From contig NW_001914903.1 in NCBI RefSeq assembly GCF_000208925.1, positions 20,441-84,440 on the forward strand: DNA of 64,000 bases. Direction: 5' to 3'. This DNA comes from Entamoeba histolytica HM-1:IMSS (Eukaryota > Evosea > Mastigamoebida > Endamoebidae). The notes beneath the pieces were generated by a model. The model was not told where the DNA came from, made no database searches, and was given only the letters and a program-made list of their open reading frames with translations. Positions 56,479 through 64,000 of the stretch are shown piece by piece. A program made the translations under genes and the position numbers. Positions within the stretch are counted from its first letter, which is position 1; every line of letters starts with the position of its first letter.

Positions 56479-59400
56479 TTATTCGCTCCAGTCATCGTCA
56501 TCTTCTTCTTCTTCATCAGAAGAAATATTAGTGTCTTGTCTTCTTGCGGTAAGAATTCCTCTTAATGCTAAAACAACCTCATCTTCTTGGACCACTCGTT
56601 CTTCAATTTCAGTTGCCTTTAATTTACCTTGTTTAGCTGCAATCATTTCTGCTAATGACAGAGTTGCACCAGAACTTGGTGTCATTGTAGTTGTTGGTGA
56701 ACTTGTTACGTTTAATGTTGGAGGAGGTGGTGGTGGCATGCTCAATGTTGGAGGAGGTGGTGGTGGCATGCTCAATGTTGGAGGAGGTGGTGGTGGCATG
56801 CTCAATGTTGGAGGAGGTGGTGGTGGCATGCTCAATGTTGGAGGAGGTGGTGGTGGCATGCTCAATGTTGGAGGAGGTGGTGGTGGCATGCTCAATGTTG
56901 GAGGAGGTGGTGGTGGCATGCTCAATGTTGGAGGAGGTGGTGGTGGTGTAGCAATTGATGATGGAGAGGATGTTTTCGCACTGGAATCTAACAAAGATGC
57001 TTTAAACCTTTCGGTTTCTTCTTTTTCTTTTTTAAGTCTTTCAGCCTCTTGTTTCAATCGTTCTTCTTCTTCTTTCAAACGTGCTGCTTCTTGTCTTAAC
57101 CTTTCTGCCTCACGTTTCATTTCTTCAAACTCAGCCATTCTTGCTTTTTGTTCTTCTTCCCATTTCCTTCTTTCTTCTTCGTGTCGTCTCATCCTTTCTT
57201 CATCTTCTCTCTTTCGTTTTTCCTCTTCTTCTTTTCTCGCTTTCTCTTCTTCTTCTTTTCTTTTTCTTTCCTCTTCTTCTCTCTTTCGTTTTTCCTCTTC
57301 TTCTCTTTTTTTCTTTTCTTCTTCTTTTCTTTTTCTTTCAGCTTCAATACGTTTTCTTTCTTCTTCAGCTTCTTTTAATTTACGTTCTTCTTCTTCAAGT
57401 TCTTTCTTTAATCTCTCAACTTCTTCTTCTTCTTTTTTACGTGCCTCTTCTTCCTTTCTCTTTCTTTCTTCTGCTCTTCGTCGTTTCTCTTCTTCTTCTG
57501 CTCTTTTTTTCTTTTCTTCTTCTTGTTTAACTCTAAGCTCTTCTTCTTCTTTCTTCTTACGTTCTTCTTCTTCTTGTTTCTTACGTTCTTCTTCTTCCCG
57601 TTTAATTCTCTCTTCTTCTTCTTTTCTCGCCTTTTCTTCTTCTTCTTTTCTCTTTCTTTCTTCTTCGGCTTTACGTTTTTCTTCTTCTTGTCGTCGTTTT
57701 TCTTCTTCTTCCTTCTTCTTTCTTAATTCCTCTTCTTTTTTCTTGTGTTCTTCTTCAAGTTTTCTTTTCTTCTCTTCTGCCTCTTTCTTCTTTCTTAACT
57801 CCTCCTCTTTTCTCTTTCTTTCTTCTTCGGCTTTACGTTTTTCTTCTTCTTTTCTCTTACGTTCTTCTTCTTCCTTTCTCTTACGTTCCTCTTCTTCTTT
57901 TCTTTTTCTTTCTGCCTCAGCTTTACGTTTCTCTTCTTCTTGTTTTCTCTTTAATTCTTCTTCTTTCTTTCTACGCTCTTCTTCTTTTAACTTTTTTAAT
58001 TCCTCTAGTTCTTTCTTTCTCTTTTCTTCCTCTTCTTTTCTCTTACGTTCTTCTTCTTCCTTTCTCTTACGCTCTTCTTCTTTTCTTTTTCTTTCTTCCT
58101 CTTCTTTTCTCTTACGTTCTTCTTCTTCCTTTCTTTTTCTTTCAGCTTCAACACGTTTTCTTTCTTCTTCTGCCTTTCTTTCTTCTTCTTCTAATCTCTT
58201 TTGTTCTTCTTCCAATAATTTTTTCTCTTCTTCAAGCCTTCTTTGTTCTTCTTCTTCTTTTTTTCTTCGTTCTTCTTCAATTTTTCTTTGTCTTTCTTGT
58301 TCAATTTTTCTTTTAGCCTCTTCTTCTTTTCTCTTACGTTCTTCTTCTTCCTTTCTTTTTCTTTCAGCCTCTTCACGCTTACGTCTTTCTTCTTCTTTTC
58401 TCTTACGTTCTTCTTCTTCCTTTTTACGTTTAATTGCTTCTTCTTTCTTTTTACGTTCTTCTTCAAGTTTTCTTTGTTTTTCTTGTTCAATTTGTTTGAG
58501 TCGTTCTTCCTCTTCTTCTTTTTTACGTTCTTCTTCTTCCCTTTTCTTTCTTTCTTCTTCTTTCTTTTTACGTTCTTCTTCAAGTTGTTTCTTTTTCAGT
58601 TCAATAGCTTCTTTTCTTTTTCTTTCTTCCTCTTCTTTCTTCTTTAACTCTTCTTCTACTTTTCTCTTTTCCTCTTCTTCTTTTCTTTGTTCTTCTTCTT
58701 CTTTTCGTTTACGTGCTTCTTCTTCTAATTTTCTCTTTCGTTCTTCTTCAGCTTTCTTTTTTCTCAATTCCTCTTCTTTACGTTGTCTTTCTTCTTTAAT
58801 TCTTTTGTTCTCTTCTTCTTCTTGTCGTAAACGTTCTTCTTCCTTTTTCTTTCTTTCTTCCTCTTCTTTCTTGAATCGTTCTTCTTCTTGTTTTAATCTC
58901 TCTTCTCCTTTCTTATGTTGTTTTTCAGTTTCTTCTCTCATCTTTCTAATTTCATCTTGTTTTCTTTGAATTTCTTCACGTTTTCTTTGCATTTCCATAC
59001 GTATTTTTTCTCTTTCAATTTCATCTTGTTTGTATTGTTCTTGTCTTTGGATATAAGCATTAAGTGATGCTGATCCTGTCAAAGTATTGTTCTTTCCACT
59101 CTTTGGTAATTTTTTTCTTTGAGCCACAATTTGAGCCGCACTTGACTTGAGTCCCATACTAGAAGGTTTGACACATTGGTCTTCTTCATTACCCTGTTGT
59201 AGTTCTTTGTTAACACCATTTATATCTTCACGGCTGTCTTGATAAACAATGTCTTTAGGAGTTGATGTTTGTTTAGCAAACTTTGCTTCATACCCATGTG
59301 ATTTTGCAGTTGTTTGTTCTGCTCTCTTATCTTGTTGTTCTCTTTCCCAGCGTTGTCGTTGGACAAATGTCATTTTAGACAAATCAACTTCTTCAGTTTG

Positions 59401-61227
59401 TTGATTAGTTTCTTGTTTCATGCCTTCCTTTTGTTTTTCTTCAATAGTGCTGCTTTGTGTTGCAGACTTTTTGAATGAAGGAGTTGGCTTAACAACATTA
59501 CGTGTTACAGAAGTTTTTTGTGCTTCTAAGTCTTGCTGCTCTCTCAAATATCGTTGTCTTTGGACAAATGACATTTTAGATAAATCAACTTTTTCTTTAT
59601 CACTATTATTTGTATTTGATGGAGATGAGCTTGTAGGTGATGATTTAAGATTTACCAATAATTTAGGTTGGCTAGCAGTAGATTGGTGGTTAGATACTAT
59701 AGGTTTTTCAATGTTAGGTTGTTGAGTTTTTGGTGATTTAATAGTTTCTTGTACAGTGGATGATTCTGTTTCTTTAACAGGAATATTACTTTGTTTTTGT
59801 ATTCCTTTAACTGTAGTATTTGTTTTAGCAGGTTCAGTGGATTTAGAAACATTTTGAGACATATCTTTCAAGGTTGGCTCTGGTGATTTAGCAACTCGTT
59901 GTGAAGAAAAAGACTCTTGTTTAGAAATACTTGGTTGCTGTTTTTGAGTATTAGTTGACGTTTTAACTAATGGTTGTTTCATTTGTTCAGCACTTATTTG
60001 ATGAGAAGGTGTTAGTGATTGCTTTCTTGTTTGAAGAGTTTGTGATGTTGTTGGTTGTGTTTGTTTAATTGGAGATGATATAGTAGAGTTGATGTGAGAA
60101 CCTGTTGATACTTTATTTTCATTCAAAGATGATGTAGGTGATTTAGGTGTTAGTGGTTTACTAGTATTAACTGAAGCAGTAGTAGTTTGTTTAACTACAC
60201 TTGATTTATTAAATGAGTTCATTGAAGAGCTTTGTGGTTGTGATGGTGTTGTTTGTTTAAGGGTAGAAGAAGATGGTGTTGTAAATGATTTTTTTGTAAT
60301 AGGTTGTGGTTGAGGATTAGAAACAAAGTGAGTGGGATTATTAACTGATCCTGACTTTGCAGACGTATCAATTTTTGAACCAAAAGCATGAGGAGCAAAT
60401 GAGGATGAGTTTTGTGATTTTTGAGTTGATGACTCATTATTACTAGAAGGTGTACTAACAGTAGGTGTTGATGTGCTAGAAGGTTTATTTGTTGTACTAG
60501 ATGTAGTTGTTGGTTTAACTGATTTTTTTGAAAACATACTATTAGATTTTGTTTGTAATTTAGGTTGTGTTGTTAAAGACGAAGGAGTTTTAGAACCATA
60601 ACCAGTAGGTTTAGGTGTTATTAGTTGTTGGGACTCAGGACTTTTTGAGTTAGTAAGTGTTGGTTTTTCTGGAGTTTTTATTCTGGTAGGAGAATTTTCT
60701 ACATTAGTTTGTTGTTTAGTTGGTGTTTGACCAAATTTTATTGATGGAGAAGTAGAAGTTTTTTGAAACAAAGCTTGTGTTGTTTTTGTTGAAGTCACAG
60801 AAGATGATTGTGTTTGGTGTTGAGGAGTAGTATTTGGTGATTTCATATGTGGTTGTCTTGTACTTAAGAAAGAACTTTGTTTAACATCAGTTTGTGGTTT
60901 AGCAGAAACAAAGTTGGGTTGTATTCTTTGTTTTCCTTCTATGACTTTATATCTCTGTTTTACAGAAACAGACATTCTTCTAACATCATGAGCAGAGACT
61001 TTCTGTTTATCTAATTCTTCTTGAGTTTTTTTAACATAAACTGATTGTCTCATATAAGCATATACTTTCTTTCTTGTTTCTGGATTTTGAAGGTCTTTCT
61101 TTTTAACACCAGCCTCTCTTAATATAATTTTCCATGACTCTGGTAATTGTTCTGGAGGACAGTTATCATCAAGTGCTTCAAAGTTAATACTTTGTGGTTT
61201 ATTCATAGTCTTTGTTTTTGAGTTCAT
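56479..61227 (-). CDS. Candidate Arp2/3 activator: PAK-like N-terminus, long E/R/K helix, polyproline, WH2-connector-acidic tail
   Basis: A 1582-residue protein with no intron. Residues about 23-54 ('LPESWKIILREAGVKKKD', then 'KKVYAYMRQ') resemble the part of PAK kinases just after CRIB. Residues 60-560 are Ser/Thr/Pro/Gln-rich and disordered. A motif beginning VDLSKMSFVQRQR occurs twice (about 545 and 615). Residues about 730-1410 are almost entirely Glu, Lys and Arg in helical phase, the pattern of a single alpha-helix or coiled coil. Residues about 1426-1504 hold eight PPPPPPTL units. The tail has 'LAEMIAAKQGKLKATE' (WH2-like, about 1520), 'VVLALRGILTARR' (like the WASP connector) and an acidic end with a Trp, 'EEEEDDDDWSE'. 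Together these are the features of WASP-type factors; I infer actin nucleation at membranes under Rho GTPase control. Confidence 0.75.
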   Translation of the reverse strand: MNSKTKTMNKPQSINFEALDDNCPPEQLPESWKIILREAGVKKKDLQNPETRKKVYAYMRQSVYVKKTQEELDKQKVSAHDVRRMSVSVKQRYKVIEGKQRIQPNFVSAKPQTDVKQSSFLSTRQPHMKSPNTTPQHQTQSSSVTSTKTTQALFQKTSTSPSIKFGQTPTKQQTNVENSPTRIKTPEKPTLTNSKSPESQQLITPKPTGYGSKTPSSLTTQPKLQTKSNSMFSKKSVKPTTTSSTTNKPSSTSTPTVSTPSSNNESSTQKSQNSSSFAPHAFGSKIDTSAKSGSVNNPTHFVSNPQPQPITKKSFTTPSSSTLKQTTPSQPQSSSMNSFNKSSVVKQTTTASVNTSKPLTPKSPTSSLNENKVSTGSHINSTISSPIKQTQPTTSQTLQTRKQSLTPSHQISAEQMKQPLVKTSTNTQKQQPSISKQESFSSQRVAKSPEPTLKDMSQNVSKSTEPAKTNTTVKGIQKQSNIPVKETESSTVQETIKSPKTQQPNIEKPIVSNHQSTASQPKLLVNLKSSPTSSSPSNTNNSDKEKVDLSKMSFVQRQRYLREQQDLEAQKTSVTRNVVKPTPSFKKSATQSSTIEEKQKEGMKQETNQQTEEVDLSKMTFVQRQRWEREQQDKRAEQTTAKSHGYEAKFAKQTSTPKDIVYQDSREDINGVNKELQQGNEEDQCVKPSSMGLKSSAAQIVAQRKKLPKSGKNNTLTGSASLNAYIQRQEQYKQDEIEREKIRMEMQRKREEIQRKQDEIRKMREETEKQHKKGEERLKQEEERFKKEEEERKKKEEERLRQEEEENKRIKEERQRKEEELRKKKAEEERKRKLEEEARKRKEEEEQRKEEEEKRKVEEELKKKEEEERKRKEAIELKKKQLEEERKKKEEERKKREEEERKKEEEEERLKQIEQEKQRKLEEERKKKEEAIKRKKEEEERKRKEEERRKREEAERKRKEEEERKRKEEEAKRKIEQERQRKIEEERRKKEEEEQRRLEEEKKLLEEEQKRLEEEERKAEEERKRVEAERKRKEEEERKRKEEEERKRKEEERKRKEEEERKRKEEEEKRKKELEELKKLKEEERRKKEEELKRKQEEEKRKAEAERKRKEEEERKRKEEEERKRKEEEKRKAEEERKRKEEELRKKKEAEEKKRKLEEEHKKKEEELRKKKEEEEKRRQEEEKRKAEEERKRKEEEEKARKEEEERIKREEEERKKQEEEERKKKEEEELRVKQEEEKKKRAEEEEKRRRAEERKRKEEEARKKEEEEVERLKKELEEEERKLKEAEEERKRIEAERKRKEEEKKKREEEEKRKREEEERKRKEEEEKARKEEEEKRKREDEERMRRHEEERRKWEEEQKARMAEFEEMKREAERLRQEAARLKEEEERLKQEAERLKKEKEETERFKASLLDSSAKTSSPSSIATPPPPPPTLSMPPPPPPTLSMPPPPPPTLSMPPPPPPTLSMPPPPPPTLSMPPPPPPTLSMPPPPPPTLSMPPPPPPTLNVTSSPTTTMTPSSGATLSLAEMIAAKQGKLKATEIEERVVQEDEVVLALRGILTARRQDTNISSDEEEEDDDDWSE
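56715..56950 (-). repeat. Eight 30-bp tandem repeats encoding polyproline units
   Basis: Eight copies of a 30-bp unit (plus strand AATGTTGGAGGAGGTGGTGG and ten more bases) encode MPPPPPPTLS on the minus strand. The copies are near-identical at the DNA level, including third positions, so copy number is likely to vary between isolates and may be collapsed in assemblies. Confidence 0.9.
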
Positions 61228-61853
61228 TTAAGTTCATTTTGACCTTCATTTCCAATTTTCAAGAGATGATCTTTTTCCCATCTTTTTCATTTTACTTCCC
61301 TAAAAAAAATAAACATCAAAAACTACTACCTAAACAACAATCTTATTTTTATCATTGTTCCTTATCAAAAAAACAAAAATTTATATTTTTATTACCTTCT
61401 CTTGCAACTACAAACAAATAAAGAGTTAACAATATAATTAGTAAATATAAAGTGCCGCTTTAAACATTAAGAAAGTGTGTGTAACCAATAAGTGGTTCAA
61501 GACTTTTAATATAAGTAACACTAATAAAATATACTAAAATTTTTTCTTTTTTAATCAACTATTTGAAGTTAAGAAATGACGTTCAGTTACATATAATAAA
61601 TAAATGGACAATCTATAAATTGTACGACTTTTAATTGGAGAGTCTCGCTTCATAGAAAAAATCCTATAAACTTGTATTATTAATAAATTCTTTTTTTTTA
61701 TAATTTGACTCATTTATACATGTATTTCTTCTTATTTTACAAATGACAATAAAAAGACTGATTATTAAAACTGAAATGTGTTCATTTTATATTTATCATT
61801 TCAGATATTTGAAGATGTAAGAGATATTCTTATATTCTTTTTAATTTTCATTT
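61228..61853. other. Gene-poor interval
   Basis: About 625 bp upstream of the WCA-like gene. No gene was recognised. It should contain the promoter of that gene. Confidence 0.5.
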
Positions 61854-62400
61854 CTAATATTCTATATTTAAAACAAAGACATAAATTAATACAAGGCATT
61901 TCATGTCAATTATTCTGATTTGTTGTAATGTGAAATTACATCTTCTAAAAGTGTGTTCAACTTCATTTATATTCAAATGAAGACTGACGACAAGATGATT
62001 GTTCTTTAATATTTTCTTTATAAACAATAATATCATTTCCAAAATATCCAAATTCAAGCAAACAATCAGATGATTTATTAAATAAATAAAATGCGTATTG
62101 TTGCTTTATAATATTCAAAATTATTCATTTCTTCCTTTTGATTCCAATGAAAATACAAATGATTGTGAATCATATATCCATTCATCAATTTTATAAATTT
62201 TCTCATTAACATATCCTCCAAATTTCTTTCCTTCTTCATCTTCAATAATAATTACTCGACGTTCATTATTCATTATTCTTTGTTTAAGTACTGATGTTTC
62301 TTTATTCAAAACATAACTATCTGAATCAAATAGTATATTAGATATTCTTCCATTTGGTGAATTTCTTCTAATTGTATCATCCTTTGTATTTTTATGTTAT
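61854..62400 (-). pseudogene. TLDc-domain pseudogene fragment
   Basis: On the minus strand the sequence reads as pieces of a TLDc domain in shifting frames: from about 62395 'RNSPNGRISNILFDSDSYV', then 'FGGYVNEKIYKIDEWIYDSQ' and 'SFVFSLESKGRNE' to a stop at 62121. Near 62100 begins 'YAFYLFNKSSDCLLEFGYFG' and then 'NDIIVYKENIKEQSS', with the C-terminal hallmark 'QSSFEYK' near 61980. Stops and at least two frameshifts separate them. TLDc proteins form a sizeable family in Entamoeba; this copy lacks a start and cannot make the full domain. It is a decayed gene or a fragment of one. Confidence 0.7.
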
Positions 62401-63873
62401 CTCTTGTCATTCTAAACTTCAATATTTCATAAAATTATCAATAATAACTAGATAGGTTTGAAAATAATGTTAATCTAAATGAAATTAACAATAAATTCAG
62501 TAGTTACTATGAAAGAAATATCAATAATAAAAGAAATATCAATTCATTCAATACAGAATTGCTATCAAAAAATTATTTTCAAATAAAATGTGTTTGATGT
62601 TGATAATTAATAAAACTAATTTTAATTTAACAAAGTAATAAAAAGAATTAAAATAGTCTATTAATTATTATATTATTCTGTTTCATGTTACTTAAAATAT
62701 ATAAGACAAGTGAAATGCAGAAATAAGAATAGTTAAAATGTAATAAAAAGAATGTGTGTCTTATTTTTTTTCAAAAACATTGTCACATCTACTAAATACA
62801 AGTCATTACATTATTTAATTATTTAATTCTGCATTAAATAATAATATATATTATATTTGAATATATTTAACATGATATCAAAGAGATATGATTTATTGTT
62901 ATAATATGTTGTTATGATATAGTATCAAATGTTCAATAAACAAATAAAGAGAAAATAATATAATAGCAAAATAAATTATAAATGCAATAAATAATAATAA
63001 ATTGAAGTCTCATTCGCAAAGTTATTGTTCAAATGTTATGTGTTATTATAAAATTTAAGATGATATAAAAGATTTATCAATAATGTCAATAGTAAATAAA
63101 ATATACCATTAATAACTCATGTTCATAGAATAATAATTTATAATAACACTAAAAATATATAACATGTTTGTGCAAAAGAATAAAAATAAATGATAACTTT
63201 CTGAAGTATTTCATTAAATAGTTAGTATATTCTTTACCACAAACAAACCTGAGTATTACAAAAGATAGATAAGTAATAAAGTTATTGACAGTTTATTACT
63301 TTTCTGTATGTCATTATCAAACTAAATAATAGTTAAGTTATCAATAGAGAAAATAAAAATAACCAAATCTTTGATAATATTGTTATGAATAATATTATTT
63401 TTTTTAAATTACACTTTAAAATAAAAAAAGTGTATTTTGAGTAATATTTTAAATCATAAATATGATATATTAAAAAGATTAATCAATCCTGTTTATAAAA
63501 TGGATTTACTTCTTTATTTTACTATAAAATTTTGTTTTTTTTTTGATATTTATTTCTTTTTTAGTAATACCACTTGTAATATGTTGATAATTATTTTCTC
63601 TATTACATAAAAATAGAAATAAGTTGATAAGTAAAAAGAAGCATTGATTCAATTCTTTCCAATTTAGTTATTAATTAGAATAAGAAATATGTTTATTGAC
63701 ATAGAACTTCATTTCTCATTTCAAAGTATTAGAAATTAGGGAAAGGATGATATTTGTTATAATTCTTGAAAGTAATGAAAATATAAGAAGAGTAAGTTAT
63801 AAACTCAATTAGTTTTATAGTTTAATGGTACTTTAATGTATTAAATCTAACAGTCTTAATATTCAAAATGTAT
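62401..63873. other. Gene-free AT-rich interval
   Basis: About 1.47 kb with no gene, RNA or repeat that I can support. It is the longest empty stretch of the window and among the most AT-rich. Confidence 0.6.
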
Positions 63874-64000
63874 TTATTTCTGTGGATTATTCTCTTCCCA
63901 AGGTTTTTCCATTTCAACATTGACAACTGGATGACCAATTAAATCACGGATAACAGACTCAGCACATTTAACTCCAAACCATTGAAGTAATATAAGAAAG
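63874..64000 (-). CDS. C-terminal end of a gene running off the window
   Basis: The last 41 codons and TAA stop of a minus-strand gene whose start lies beyond the right edge. The protein ends 'LQWFGVKCAESVIRDLIGHP', then 'NVEMEKPWEENNPQK'. The codon use is normal for the genome and the frame is open to the edge. The family is not recognisable from this piece. Confidence 0.6.
   Translation of the reverse strand, partial: FLILLQWFGVKCAESVIRDLIGHPVVNVEMEKPWEENNPQK

Noticed and set aside
56691..56951. A frame encoding repeats of MLEEVVVACS
   Set aside because: It is the 30-bp polyproline repeat read on the other strand; there are no other gene signals.
56531..58969. An 812-codon open frame on the plus strand, opposite the long E/K/R protein
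   Set aside because: Its product is Ser/Phe/Leu-rich low complexity, exactly the reverse-complement reading of GAA/AAG/AGA-rich codons. The minus-strand gene has domains at both ends and an ordinary start, so this is a shadow.
61212..61421. A 69-codon frame upstream of the WCA-like gene
   Set aside because: It is low complexity, overlaps the start of the large gene on the other strand, and has no supporting feature.

Overview
The window is from an amoebozoan of the genus Entamoeba, in the E. histolytica group; I cannot fix the species from sequence alone. It is very AT-rich and gene-dense. The few introns are tiny (46 to 103 bp), begin GTTTGT and end TAG. 5' leaders look very short, with GAACT-type and AAATTCA-type motifs just upstream of ATGs. 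Gene content is typical: a transmembrane receptor kinase with a Cys-rich ectodomain, several small GTPases and their regulators, TLDc-domain debris, and a paired LINE and SINE retrotransposon.

Layout. 1-12 kb: a multi-pass membrane protein, a Pol I A43-like subunit, an RluA-type pseudouridine synthase and a 2493-residue DOCK-family protein that begins with an EF-hand. 12-17 kb: a secreted thioredoxin, a MIT-domain protein, a secreted Cys-rich protein and an M16C (PreP-type) metalloprotease. 17-27 kb: TBC Rab-GAP, PAP2 phosphatase, AP-1 mu, a leucine-rich-repeat protein, a UBE2G-type E2 and an unknown protein. 26.7-34.4 kb: one 7.7-kb receptor-kinase gene. 35.4-44.8 kb: a segment bounded by two near-identical inverted 645-bp SINEs, holding a possible EMC8-like gene, a small coiled-coil gene, a Ras gene, a half-length PP2A scaffold-like HEAT gene and a decayed LINE. 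45-56 kb: two small unknown genes, AP-2 mu, a RapGAP with 11-residue repeats, a nucleotide-sugar transporter, a membrane protein, a HECT ligase and a second Ras. 56.5-61.2 kb: a very long protein ending in polyproline, WH2-like and acidic-Trp segments, i.e. a candidate Arp2/3 activator. 61.2-64 kb: a TLDc pseudogene, gene-poor DNA and the 3' end of one more gene.

Themes. Many genes serve membrane traffic and actin control: AP-1 and AP-2 mu, Rab-GAP, DOCK GEF, RapGAP, two Ras proteins, a MIT protein and a WCA-like actin nucleation factor. Nothing here suggests operons; the genes are independent units on both strands, often sharing short divergent promoter regions.

The two strongest observations are as follows. 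(1) The target-site duplications of the two inverted SINEs are crossed: each SINE carries one half of its own duplication and one half of the other's. This is what recombination between the SINEs, inverting the roughly 8 kb between them, would produce; a mis-oriented assembly would look the same. (2) The 1582-residue protein combines a PAK-like N-terminal segment, about 680 residues of E/R/K-rich helix, eight copies of a 10-residue polyproline unit and a WASP-like WH2-connector-acidic tail.
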